64,000 nucleotides of DNA from Brevipalpus yothersi (lineage: Eukaryota > Arthropoda > Arachnida > Trombidiformes > Tenuipalpidae), in contig QZCP01000066.1 of the NCBI GenBank assembly GCA_003956705.1, forward strand, positions 128,533 to 192,532, written 5' to 3'. Below, in pieces: positions 1 to 10,494 of the stretch; the stretch's first letter is position 1; every line of letters starts with the position of its first letter. Made by a program: the position numbers and the translations under genes. Under the pieces are notes generated by a model that saw only the letters and a program-made list of their open reading frames with translations, was not told the DNA's origin and did not search any database.

Positions 1-849
1 ACAAAATCTTGATGAATAAAAGTTCCAAAAATCATCCCCAGATAATTATTGGTCAAATTTTATGAATTTCGCCAGGCTTACAATTCGAAAAAAAAGTGAA
101 TGAATGATTAAAAGCAATGAATTAGGAAGTAAACGTGTTGAAAAGATGAAATGATGCTCATAAGTCTCTAGTCTTTGAATCTCACAAGTTTCTCTTATGA
201 TTTTTAGCATTTTTCTGTAACTGAGTCTCAGCAGTATCATGAAAGTCACAAGATCAGCTACTTATTCTCATTCAACAATCGATTAAGGATCCAGACTAAT
301 GATAACTATTTTCAGGTGATTACCAATTGGATCATTTACGGATGCAGAAATTGATGACTGTAAATGGTATCGAGATTCCAATCATTTTCGATTCCTATTG
401 AGTATAGATCAAAATTCTGATGAGAAAGCATCAAAAATTTGACACCATCATGAACCTTGAATCATCATAAAACCGGAACGTTCACAATTGGCTTGGATTG
501 TGCTTCTATGAGCTTTTATACTCAGGATAACTGTTAAAAGCCCAATATTGTCCGGAATTGGTGTGCAGTGATTCAAAAATTTAAATGATCTATATTTCCA
601 GCAGTTTCAATTAATGCCATGCTAAATTACACAGAGGATACTTTTTTGGACAAACAAACTCCAAAAAACGTTTTAACGTTAGAATAAGAGAAACTTTTTG
701 ATAGAAAAGTTCTGAGCGCCAAAGTTTCGCTAGAGCCTCAACCAGACAGAGCTACAAAAGTAGGTCACTTTTTCATGATGTTGTTTATCATTTCAAATGA
801 TTTATAATGAATCATTCATTTGTGAGATGATTTTTGTTGCTGTTCTATA
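1..849. other. Left-edge spacer
   Basis: AT-rich non-coding DNA before the Tc1 element. Only short reading frames without recognisable domains are present. I see no gene, RNA or clear repeat here. Confidence 0.5.
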
Positions 850-851
850 TA

Positions 852-878
852 CAGTCTGTCCAAGTGAGTAAAGGCCAG
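852..878 (+). repeat. Left terminal inverted repeat of the Tc1 element
   Basis: These 27 bases are the exact reverse complement of 2426-2452. They directly follow the TA at 850-851. Confidence 0.93.
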
Positions 879-1178
879 CATGAAATTCACAGAATTGACC
901 GAAATTTGCATCTTAGCTCTTCAAACCAGAATCGTAAGCTGCTTGCAAGGACATTCTCATCTCCTTTGGCGATGAACATCCTTGAACGGATTTAATACAC
1001 AGAAATTTTTCAGATTGAGCCGTGAGAACTGTCCAGTGAGCTTAAGGCCAGATAGTTTTAAGATGATCTACTCATTTTTAACTCATTTTTTGGTCATTTT
1101 TAGTGACAAAAACATTATCTAGACATCTTATTGTAGTTTTTTTTGGTTTTGATTATTGTTTTATCTCAATATCTCATA

Positions 1179-2174
1179 ATGGGACATGGTGTTAAGCTCA
1201 GTGAGTATGAACGTGGTCAGATAGATTCATTTTTAGATCAAGGTGTTTCTCTCAATCAAATTGCTCTCAAAATAAATCGCTCGAGATGTGTCATTCAGAA
1301 TTATGCTAATGATAAAGAAAATTATGGTGCAAAAAAGGCTAAGAAAAGGAGAAAGAGCTATTCTGAACGTGATAAACGACGTGTTTTTGCCCTTGCTTCG
1401 AACGAAAACAAATCAGTGAGGAAAATTAGTGCTCTTCTTGACAAAAAAATTTCCAAATCAACTGTACACAGCATCATTTCATCCAACGATCAGCTAAAGT
1501 ACATCAAACGAAAGGGTAAGCCACCTCTATCTGATGAGCATCGTCGAGACAGGCTATCGTTCGGACGAATCCATATGACATGGGACACTCGCTGGTGTAA
1601 TGTTATTTTTAGTGATGAGAAGAAGTTTAACCTAGATGGTCCTGATGGATTCAGTTATTATTGGCACGATTTGCGGAAAGAAAAAGAAGTTTTATCAAAA
1701 CGGCAGTTTGGTGGTGGCTCGGTTATGATATGGGCAGCCATGGGCTTCAGTGGTCTGGGTGATATAGCCTTCATCGATGGGAATATGAATTCTGATATGT
1801 ATCAAAAAGTTCTGAAATCTTATCTCTTACCAATAGCACCAATAATTGGGGGTGAAAATTGGATTTTCCAACAAGATAATGCCTCTATCCATCGTTCTTC
1901 TTCCACTACGCTATGGTTGCGTAATCAGAATGTGAGGGTTCTCGACTGGCCAGCAAGGAGCCCAGATTTAAATATAATCGAAAATTTGTGGGGAATCCTT
2001 GCTCGAAGAGTGTATGCAAATGGAAGACAATATGATTCGAAAAATGAGCTAAAAAAGGCAATTGAATCGGAATGGACGAAAATTGATATTGGAATCATCC
2101 AGAATCTGTATAGTTCGCTTCACAAACGAATTTTCGATCTAATTTCTGCTCATGGAGGACCAACAAAGTATTGA
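1179..2174 (+). CDS. Tc1-family DDE transposase
   Basis: This 331-residue protein would excise the element and reinsert it at TA dinucleotides. The N-terminus (about residues 5-110) has helix-turn-helix character, with MGHGVKLSEYERGQ followed by a basic KKAKKRRK stretch typical of the paired-like DNA-binding region. The catalytic domain shows all three acidic residues: D146 in IFSDEKKF, D233 in QQDNASIH and E268 in SPDLNIIEN. The 34 residues between the second Asp and the Glu give the DD34E signature of Tc1. The start is the first in-frame ATG at 1179; the frame is open further upstream, but without an ATG. The length matches the usual 330-345 residues. No stop or frameshift interrupts it. 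Confidence 0.95.
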   Translation: MGHGVKLSEYERGQIDSFLDQGVSLNQIALKINRSRCVIQNYANDKENYGAKKAKKRRKSYSERDKRRVFALASNENKSVRKISALLDKKISKSTVHSIISSNDQLKYIKRKGKPPLSDEHRRDRLSFGRIHMTWDTRWCNVIFSDEKKFNLDGPDGFSYYWHDLRKEKEVLSKRQFGGGSVMIWAAMGFSGLGDIAFIDGNMNSDMYQKVLKSYLLPIAPIIGGENWIFQQDNASIHRSSSTTLWLRNQNVRVLDWPARSPDLNIIENLWGILARRVYANGRQYDSKNELKKAIESEWTKIDIGIIQNLYSSLHKRIFDLISAHGGPTKY

Positions 2175-2425
2175 GTGTATGACTGAATCAAAAAATAATT
2201 TTCATTCCTATCCAAAATCACCATGATCAGTTTTTTTCTATCAGGCCTTATTCTGACTGGACATTTGATTCGAAAACTTTGATAACATTTCCATGATATT
2301 TTGATCAAACTTTTCTTTTTTTGCTTCAACTGCATTTATTCTGAGGTATGAGTCTTTATATGTGTATTTAAATGTTAATCAATGATTTTCCAACACTCTT
2401 GCATCAATTTTGCTCAATTTTTACT

Positions 2426-2452
2426 CTGGCCTTTACTCACTTGGACAGACTG
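2426..2452 (-). repeat. Right terminal inverted repeat of the Tc1 element
   Basis: This is the exact reverse complement of 852-878, and the TA at 2453-2454 follows it. Confidence 0.93.
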
Positions 2453-2523
2453 TATCACCTTGTTTCTCTCAACCTAATAGAGGATCAAAATTCTTGAATC
2501 TATTTTGAATTTAGCTGATCTGC

Positions 2524-3526
2524 ATGTTCATTATGCAGAGTTTATTATCAATTGTTCTATGCACCATCCTACTTCATATGATATTATGGACAAACAATGT
2601 ATCAAGCCAATCTGATCGAATCAAATTGCAGGAAATACGAGTACTTACATTTTACCATGAACAAATGACCAAAAATAAATCAATTCCATCAAGAAATCAG
2701 CTATCTTGTGTTGGAGGACCATGTGATGCTAAAAATCTTCCCCAAACAGTCAAGTGTTACAATTCTGGTTTTAATGGTCAATCAGTGGATTGGAAATGCA
2801 ATGCAACCATGGACGATAGATATACATTTGGAAAAACTCAGGTAAAAAAGTTCCATCATATATGGAAAGTAGATACGTGTGTGCTTATACTCATTCATGT
2901 GATGTGGCTTCACTTCTCTATTGTTTCTTGCAATGTTCCAAGGTGTACGAAACCTTGTCTTTCAATTTATATTATCTTGTGAGGTTTGCTAATTATATTG
3001 TTTTCTGACTCAAGAAAATTCGAGAGAGAATGGACATCTAGTTGAAAATTTTCGTCTCTTAAATTGCACATTTCCATTTTTATCAGAACCTTAATTAAAA
3101 TTTGTGTCTTTCTCCTTGCAGGTTCTCTGTGAAGACTATGATCATTCAAGTGATTTATATATCCTTGCTGGCTCATGTAGACTAGAATACACACTGAATA
3201 CGATTGATACATCCTCAAGCAATTGGTTACTTTATTCCGTGATCACATTATTTGTAATTTTCTGCTGTATTTGTCCTCTTTGTCGTGAGTGTTGTTCGAG
3301 GATGGAAGCGAATAATTATTCAGCGACGAGCGCACAATATACTGCTAACAATAGTAATGGACATCCTCCCATTGGCATTCAAATAGTCTATGATTCAAAT
3401 GGACCTCCTAAAACTTTCAGTTTTCCCACGAATGACTCTCAAAAAGGTTTTCAAATGCCAAATGGTACGTATAATATGAAATATGAGTTCTCAAACATTG
3501 AGAACATTGAGAAATCGGCCAAATGA
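2524..3526 (+). CDS. SARAF: SARAF-like ER membrane protein, copy 1
   Basis: Two exons, 2524-2841 and 3122-3526, join in phase 0 (FGKTQ/VLCED) to give about 240 residues. SARAF (TMEM66) is an ER membrane protein that restrains store-operated calcium entry through STIM1. The similarity rests on an N-terminal signal peptide (SLLSIVLCTILLHMILW), the sequence RIKLQEIRVLTFYHEQMT, the Cys motif LSCVGGPC, then CYNSGFNGQSVDWKC, the FGKT segment and LAGSCRLEYTL. A transmembrane helix follows (WLLYSVITLFVIFCCIC), then a cytosolic tail rich in Asn and Ser. Start could be 2524 or the next Met at 2533. It begins just 70 bp after the Tc1 element, so insertion next to its promoter may affect expression. Compared with copy 2 it has lost residues in the loop before the helix. 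Assignment rests on family recall. Confidence 0.78.
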
Positions 3527-4644
3527 CTCAAAGACTTTAATCTATTCAAACGGACCAATATTTTCCAATATTAATTAGTCAGCAACACTTATTGTTGAGC
3601 TTCATTTGTTACCAAAGAAATCATATCGGTAATATGTTTTACATGTATCATACATATTTCATATAGGCTTTCACTTCTCTATACTTTGTTATAAATACAA
3701 AAAAGAATGTAAAAATTTTCCAGTTTATTTTTATTGGCACTCAATCGATGTTGGCTTCGAATGAGGTTTAGTCTCACAAAAAATAAATTGTATTCCATCA
3801 AGATTCCCAAAGAAATATGAGTATTACCAAGATCTGTACAGAATAATGAGCTAATGAAGAATAAATCGATCTTTTTCATCACTTCTCAGGATAACATGGT
3901 CCAGCATCTGATGAGCAATTTCTTCCAGCTGATAACTTGAAAGATTTTTTGCCACCAAAAGGTGTTCAATATCATAAGAGAGTACAAAGGCAAATGTTTG
4001 ACTGCTGTTCAAAGTCTATCGTTTGTTGGGTTATTCACATTCGATAGAATATGATTTTGGCTAATTTCATAGACTGTCCTACCGGTACAATTTCATGGAG
4101 GCCAATGTTGAGAGAGAGAGGAGCTAGAAGCCCTCAACACTGTTAATGATGAATATTGCTCAATTTGCTACAACATGCAAAATGAGTAATGCTTCCTGAT
4201 CAACTTTCTGATTCATTGATTGTCTCCTTTTGAGTATTTTGAATTATCTTCTGGATGCATCGAAATGAGTAAGACCAATTCGTGTTATTAAATGGGAGAG
4301 AGAGAAAGTCAGCTACGTTGAGCTGAGAATTTAATACATTGTTAACAGTAGAGATTGCTCATTTTGATGTTATATAGTATGATGAGTGTTTTCCCACGCT
4401 AATCAATTTTATGATTTATTGATTGGATGATTCAATTTGAATCCTCTAATTTGTTTTGGATCTTTACAGAGATGCGAATCGCATCATGCGATCAAGTTAG
4501 TTTTCAAGTTGCTGCTGGTGTCTTAGCAGCTATTAATAGACTACTATTCATTGGCGTTCGTCTTGATAAGGAGCCAGTCACAATCTATTTCTTTAAGCTC
4601 TTAATTATCTGGTTTCAACAATTTTCTGTGCTTCACCATTGATA
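3527..4644. other. Spacer between SARAF copy 1 and aminopeptidase copy 1
   Basis: Non-coding AT-rich sequence with short (GA) runs near 4110 and 4303. An open frame of 71 codons at 4427-4642 just upstream of copy 1 shows no family resemblance and is probably untranslated leader. Confidence 0.45.
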
Positions 4645-6815
4645 ATGTCCATTCAAGAAGCTTCGGTTTCCTCTAATACCGAGGAAAGACAATGCGAGCG
4701 ACTCCCAACCTCAATTGTGCCTTTACTCTACAAAATAACAATTAAGCCTGACCTTGTGAACCATAAATTCAAGGGTTACGAGTTTGTGTCCATCTCAATT
4801 GAAGAATGTCTCAATGAATTTTCCCTGATAACTCACGATTTGATAATCGATGAAGCTTTCTATACAGCCGATGAATCTGGTGAGTAGATAAAATTTCGAA
4901 GTCAAGTTTAAATCTCATTGAGACATCAATTCACACTCAGGTGAAAAGTTTCAGGGAAGTGTAACAATTGATTCTGACCAAAAAGAAGCTAGCATCAAGT
5001 TTTCCAACAATTTTACAGCCAGGAACAGGTAAACTGTTCCTTTCATTTAAGGGCAATATCAATCAACAGAAACCAGACTCTGATGAAGAACCAAAAGACA
5101 AGACAACCGATGGACAACAAGGAGCCTCTATTCCTATTCAATTTGGAATGACCAATGCTTGTCATACTTTTCCTCATTTTCCAACTGGAGCCCGATTCAA
5201 GATTATCATAATCGTACCCAAAAACTTGGTTGTTTTGTCCAATGCAAAAATGGTATCGGAAGTGATTTCTCTTGAAGATTCCAATTTAAAAATAGTAAAG
5301 TTCAACAAGACATCTGATATTCTTCCCGAATGGATTGTTTTCGTGATTGGAGAGTACGAATACGTTGAGACTAGGAGTGAAACTGGAATTCCGATCAGAT
5401 TTTATAATCTGATAGGAAGGAGAAATGTTGATAAATTTGCTCTCGAAATGGCTACAAAATGTTTGGCTTTCTTCGAGAATTATTTCGAAATTCCATTCCC
5501 TTCTGAAAAGCTTGATCACATCATTCTACCTGAATTGGAATATTTTGAGATATACCCTGGCCTAATGATAAAGGATGAAAGTTTGCTCGGAAATATGAAG
5601 GAGGTCTGTGAATACGGAATCTTTGATGATCAACAGAAAATTGCTTTGGGTGTCCACCTTGGTATATCTCATCAATGGATGCAGAAAATTTTTATCAAAA
5701 GAGATTTGTCACATTTCTTGTCCTGTGAGTTCCAATCAGCTGGATCATTTTGTGTGGTTCATATCTGAAGAAAAATCTTTTCTGGTTCTTTTTTGGTTTT
5801 TCTTGCACTCAGGCTTGGGGATTTCCCTAGATTATTTTGCGCTTGACAGCATCAATCCGAAACTAAAAATTTGGCCACAATTTGTGTTTCTCAAAGATAT
5901 ATGTTCTTGGTACGACTATCGATCATCGGCTACTCGGGGTGAAATTCTGGGACACAAACTCATTTTACAAGGAGTTCGGATCGTTCGAATGTGCCACAAT
6001 TGGATCGGTGATGAGGTAGGCTATCTAATTCACTCTCAAATTGATCAGTTAGGCATCATTTTAAACAGGGTTTGTAAATTTTTTCGGCCAAAAAATAATC
6101 AAATATATACCTTTCTCAGAATTTCAGAAATGGTTTGTCAAATTTTTTTCGCAACAATGCTCTCAAAACTGCAAAAAGTTCAAATTTGTGGGAAGAACTC
6201 GAGAGAATCAGTGAAAAGTGTGTTCGTAAGACAATGTTAACCTGGAAGACACAGTCATGTTTTCCATTGGTTCTCGTTTCATCTAGAACTGAAGGGGATA
6301 GACGAATATTGATGTTGAGACAGGAGCCTTTCCCATCCGAAGATAAAATGCTGAACGATGAGAAGCAAAAGCCATGGAATATTCCAATCATTATTGTTAC
6401 ATCTCATGCTCCCAAGGAACCAATTGCATCAACCTTGATGGAAACCGAAATGATAGAAATTCCTATCGATGGTTTAGCTCAAACCGATTGGGTGAAGATC
6501 AACCCTGATATGATTGGATTGTATCGTGTAATCTACTCATCTGAAATGCTGAAATTGCTTGGAACTGCAATAAGAGATGAACAAATCGGACCTATCGACA
6601 GGTATCAGATTCTATGTGACCTCTCTTCGGCTTTCTTATTTGGTAGAGCTCCTTTCTTGGACCTTCTCCAACTTCTATCATATTATGACAAAGAAAATGA
6701 ATTCTTTATTTGGAATATTATTGATTATATTGTTAAAACGCTGGAGAGCGATCTAAAGGGCAATCCTTTGTACATGTCTATGTTGCGTCTGATTATCAAG
6801 AAACTTTTTCCCTAA
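4645..6815 (+). pseudogene. PSA-like M1 aminopeptidase copy 1, decayed
   Basis: Recognisable exons match the array's gene plan: 4645-4879, 4941 to about 5724, 5813-6015 and 6120-6815. Several lesions mark it as a pseudogene. An extra T in the run at 5011-5014 shifts the frame, so exon 2 stops shortly after IKFSNN while the downstream family sequence (LQPGTGKLFLSFKGN) lies in another frame. The substrate-binding GAMEN motif is gone (EYFEIYPGLM in its place). The zinc motif HExxH reads HLGISH, without the catalytic Glu. The transition-state Tyr region is unrecognisable (LGHKLILQG). The donor expected after the third zinc ligand is displaced. The product ends at LIIKKLFP, before the C-terminal helical domain. 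It is the most diverged member of the array. Confidence 0.85.
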
Positions 6816-7558
6816 TTTTTGAGTGTTTGGTTTCTTTTCCGTTCGCATTTAAATTTAGAATTTTGAAATTTCGAAATCATCTAATTTTTTACGACCTGTA
6901 ATTCGCTTGTTAATTCGGCCACATCAAGCTCTTAGCTCGTATTTTTTCTCAATTCTAATCTTGTTGACTCACGTATATATTCTCCAGAAATATAAAGAGG
7001 GAAAATGGTCAAATGAAATCTTTCTCGCATCCAATGAGCTTATCCAATTTGTCGGATTTATTTTCATCTCAAAGTTTTGACAATTTACATGTACTTAGTG
7101 GCTCAAGTAGACTAGTGTACTGGACTAGAGTACAAAATCAGTTTAACTAGATCATCTTCTTGCTCGATGTCAGTCGATCAGTTTCATTTTCAATCGAGTT
7201 TCAAGGGTTGCGGATAAGATTGATAATCTGGACAATATGGGCAAAATATTCTTAATAACAATGTAACAATAATTCAAAACCCTGAAGGCTGAAATTCAGT
7301 GCTTGATTTTTCGAAATCCATTCTCTAGCGTTGGAAAAAATTCGATGTTTCGATACCTGTTCTCATAAACTGCAGTAACTGTAACATTAGCACTAGTTAT
7401 TTGACTGTAATATCATCCTCTTTAGGAATGGTCAATCACATTTATTTCAAAAAAGTTTTCCTTTCAATTCAAATATTCGACAATTCCTCGAATAATTTTC
7501 CAATCATTCAGAGGACTGTCAAAGAAGCAAAGAGCTTGCCTTTTTCTAGTATTAAAAC
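6816..7558. other. Spacer with a possible SARAF exon relic
   Basis: Mostly featureless AT-rich DNA. A stretch near 7080-7122 resembles SARAF exon 2 at nucleotide level (about 30 of 39 positions by eye against 3145-3190) but has no usable frame. Confidence 0.35.
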
Positions 7559-8914
7559 TTACAGTATCTGTTCAAATCCATGAGCTGGTATTGTCTCGCT
7601 ACAAATTTTTTCAAGATCCATTGCAACTTCTGAACACTTGAGTTTCAAGTTCATAGCTGGCAATCCTTCAGCAATATCAACCAAAGCACTGAAATATTTG
7701 GCTGTATACGGATGCTTAGCAGCTTTGAAGCAATATGAGCTGAAGGTTCGTATAAGCTTCTCCGCACATTCATGTCGAGTTATTCGACCTTTTCTTTGGT
7801 CCAGCATCTTCTCAGAAAACTGACAGTAGCCAATGGAGCACAGTTTTTGGACAACATTCTTGATAGATTTATCAGCAAATTCACGAGCTGCAATCATGTG
7901 GTCAAGTTTTTCTTGAAGTTTTGGCTTCTCATCAGCTGATGCTCTGGCAATTTTTTGCTTCACAAAATACAATGGAGCTTCCCTGATTTCAACTGTAGGA
8001 TCGTCACACTTTCTAATGGGATTAGGCTTCACTGGTGGATTAACAGTTCCCTGGAAAGCAGACAGAGGCATATCACCAATCGATAGATCACCATACTCAT
8101 GGGGATGACTTTTATCAGTTTCATTTTTGACGATAAGATACTGTTGTCGCACTGTTTCTCCATGAAAATCTTTACCAACATCCGAATCAATCAGCCAATT
8201 AACATGATATTGGCCTCCAATGCAAATATCAGGAAATTCTGTAGTATCACAGAAGCACATCCAGGCAGGTTCATCCGGACTGGCAGCTGTCGTTGCATAT
8301 ACCGAAATATTGTTCGACAATAGACCATCGAACATGGATCCAGAATAACAGGCCTCGAGATAGAACAACAACTTATTGTACATTTTTTTCTTGTGCATTC
8401 CTTGAAGGGTTGAGATGAGATCACTTGCATAAAGATCATCATTTGGAAAACTTATCAGCATCGAGCTTCCATGATCGGAGAAAAAGATGAAAACATTATC
8501 ATCAGGACCACTTTCTAGAACTTTTTTACCTTGAGCCTTCAATTCTGGATCTCCCAACAGTATTTTCTTAAAGTTCTCTGGATTCACGTCATCATTAGTG
8601 TAATCCTTGTTGACACCATGATAGACATCAGATCCATTCGGCTGATTGATTAAAGTACCTGGATAAGGATTTTGTGGGTCATTGGCAATATCATCATACA
8701 TCATCACAATGATATTAGAAGCAGGAATTCCATGGGCAACAAGATCTTGGAAAGCATGACACACGGCAGCTTGTGAGCTGTAGTTCCAAAAATACTTTGA
8801 TCCTGCAACTAGAACAGCCCAATTTTGTCCATTATTCTTCGGCTTAGGGAAAGGAAATGTTGCAGAATTTGTGACTAAACAAAAAACGAAAACAAAAATC
8901 CAAGTCAATTTCAT
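7559..8914 (-). CDS. LGMN: Legumain-type (C13) cysteine peptidase, intronless
   Basis: A single open frame of 451 residues encodes a secreted or lysosomal asparaginyl endopeptidase. It begins with a signal peptide (KLTWIFVFVFCLVTNSATF). The C13 core includes AVLVAGSKYFWNYSSQ, VMMYDDIAND, NQPNGSDVYHGVNKDYT and FFSDHGSS with catalytic His148. The nucleophile Cys189 lies in LEACYSGSM, and a legumain-type C-terminal prodomain occupies about residues 310-451. Asn44 matches the third catalytic residue, but the next two positions, Arg-His in human legumain (S1-pocket residues by my recall), are Ser-Ser here. The residue after the nucleophile is Tyr, usually Glu. Substrate preference may therefore differ from strict Asn cleavage. 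It lies antisense inside the aminopeptidase cluster. In plant-feeding mites legumains are known gut proteases; a digestive role here is inference. Confidence 0.93.
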   Translation of the reverse strand: MKLTWIFVFVFCLVTNSATFPFPKPKNNGQNWAVLVAGSKYFWNYSSQAAVCHAFQDLVAHGIPASNIIVMMYDDIANDPQNPYPGTLINQPNGSDVYHGVNKDYTNDDVNPENFKKILLGDPELKAQGKKVLESGPDDNVFIFFSDHGSSMLISFPNDDLYASDLISTLQGMHKKKMYNKLLFYLEACYSGSMFDGLLSNNISVYATTAASPDEPAWMCFCDTTEFPDICIGGQYHVNWLIDSDVGKDFHGETVRQQYLIVKNETDKSHPHEYGDLSIGDMPLSAFQGTVNPPVKPNPIRKCDDPTVEIREAPLYFVKQKIARASADEKPKLQEKLDHMIAAREFADKSIKNVVQKLCSIGYCQFSEKMLDQRKGRITRHECAEKLIRTFSSYCFKAAKHPYTAKYFSALVDIAEGLPAMNLKLKCSEVAMDLEKICSETIPAHGFEQIL

Positions 8915-9734
8915 GATGAGTTTTTTTCACTTGATTCTCATGTATCCATTGAAACAATTGCTTACAGCTTTTATGCTCTCCACACCGTTCAAATTCATTA
9001 TCTAGTACTGATAATTCACCAGATTTGGTTATCTGATAAAATCAGGCATGATTTACCTTGGGAAGGAAATAGTTTCATTCAAATTAGAAAATGCTTTTTG
9101 GTCAGATTGAAGATCATGTTTTGTTAGAACAAAATGAACAGAGATGCAAAACACTATAACTCTATCACAATAATGTGGGATCTTTTTCATAGAAGTCGAA
9201 TTTAGTATAAAGACGGAAGAATCTATTGTAACTTATTTCAAAATAGAACACTTTCACATGAGGATATCGTTATTTTTTGAATATTAATTGAATCACTTCA
9301 ACAAATTACATGTATCCATCTCATTGGATTTAGTATGTGATTGCCATTGGGGCGTTTTTCCTAATAATCTTGTACCATCATATTGGGAGATTCATCTAAT
9401 GATGCTTGTTGATTGACTCATTATGTCTACAAGGAAAATAAGAGTTACGTGTGAAATTGAACTCTTTTATCACGGAGTAGTTGATTGAAAATTTGTTTTT
9501 CTTGATGAAAATCTTGATTTATCAGATAAATCTTAATCTATACATTTGAAAATATATAACTTACAGATCCTTGTAGATCCTCTCACATTGACTCCGATTC
9601 ATTTCCAAGGAAGAGAAACCGTAAAGTTCATTCAAGTTTCTTTCCTCCAACTGAACAAAAATTGTCCCAACTTATTGGCCCCTCTAGTACCATGTACCAT
9701 GATGCAGGTCAGGTCGAAAGGAAGGTCAGCTAGG
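8915..9734. other. Spacer upstream of legumain
   Basis: AT-rich intergenic DNA that should include the legumain promoter on the minus strand. No further gene is supported; the open frame at 9546-9869 is incidental and runs into a pseudo-exon. Confidence 0.45.
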
Positions 9735-10030
9735 TCACAGTTGTTGATTCCATTTTTGTTACATGATAAGTTCCTCTCATTTCACATAGGCTTGATAGAT
9801 TTTCTTCAGTGTCTCATTGGTAATCGTTTGTATTCATCTAGAGCTACCTATGTATATGGTCCATTTTGAGTGTTACTTTGTATTTGAGTCAAATCAATGC
9901 CATAGAGCACGGTGTCTCCAATTCAGAGTTCCTGGAAAAATTGAACAAATTATAAGCTCAAAGTTATCGAGGGCTTTATTGAGGTCACAATTATTGGAAT
10001 GTGTTACAAGACAGTTGGTTGATCAAAGTG
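9735..10030 (+). pseudogene. Relic of PSA-like aminopeptidase intron 2 and exon 3
   Basis: About 300 bases align with the end of intron 2 and all of exon 3 of copy 2 (11590-11891). The intron tail TTCCTCTCATTTCACATAG matches the copy 2 intron end. The pseudo-exon 9790-10028 begins GCTTGATAGATTTTCTTCAG, against GCTTGGCGAACTTTTTTCAG in copy 2. It keeps blocks such as AGAGCTACCTATGTATATGG, GAGTGTTACTTTGTATTTGA and GGAATGTGTTACAAGACAG. In-frame stops and deletions prevent coding. No convincing flanking exons were found, so this is the remnant of a seventh array member. Confidence 0.78.
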
Positions 10031-10494
10031 ATACCAAAATGATCATCCCATACAACTAGCATTCGATGGTGCATTATTAAATCTTTCAACAACTGCTCTA
10101 AGAAAAACCTGAAAATTTATCTTCGAAAATGTTTGGCCTTGACCTCTAAGTTCGATGTCAAAGGGGAGATGGAGCCAAACATTTGAACCTGTTTGGCGCC
10201 AAACATGCTTCCAAAAATGACGAAATAATCGTGTCCTTTTACATCATCCTAAATCATCTTCCTCAGAAGCATTGTCGAGCTTATCTGAGATGGAAACATT
10301 CAAATGCTCAAGAAACCGTTGTTAATTGTTTTAATCTGTTCTGTTTTGATATTGACCATCATCCAAGTTTATCAGTTTGTACCGAAATCGTTTTTCATTA
10401 AGTTAACACTTCAATTACTTCACTCTGTTTAACTTGTATTCATACTCATAGTTATCACAGATATTGTGTTCAAGATTTAATCGATTGTGTTTTA
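10031..10494. other. Upstream region of aminopeptidase copy 2
   Basis: Non-coding. A block near 10160-10225 (GATGGAGCCAAACAT, then a match to ATGATGAAATA as ATGACGAAATA) recurs upstream of copy 3 and of SARAF copy 2, suggesting shared duplicated 5-prime sequence. Confidence 0.4.

Larger units (their letters stand above)
852..2452 (+). mobile_element. Complete Tc1-type DNA transposon (IR/DR organisation)
   Basis: The 1.6-kb element has perfect 27-bp terminal inverted repeats at 852-878 and 2426-2452, starting CAGTCTGTCC. It is flanked by a TA dinucleotide on both sides (850-851 and 2453-2454), the usual Tc1/mariner target duplication. A second, imperfect copy of the repeat core lies inside each end, near 1029-1050 (GTCCAGTGAGCTTAAGGCCA) and near 2241-2264 in inverted orientation. 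This gives the inverted-repeat/direct-repeat layout known from some Tc1 elements. One intact transposase gene sits between the ends. The perfect repeats and open frame suggest a recent, possibly still mobile copy. Confidence 0.93.

Noticed and set aside
3890..4015. Possible coding relic between SARAF copy 1 and aminopeptidase copy 1
   Set aside because: The text looked protein-like by eye in places but matched none of the neighbouring genes in either strand.
4427..4642. 71-codon frame just upstream of aminopeptidase copy 1 as an extra N-terminal exon or small gene
   Set aside because: It ends with a stop just before the copy 1 start codon, has no similarity to the copy 4/5 extension, and shows no domain.
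8099..8442. Plus- and minus-strand frames overlapping legumain
   Set aside because: Antisense or out-of-frame shadows of a well-supported gene.
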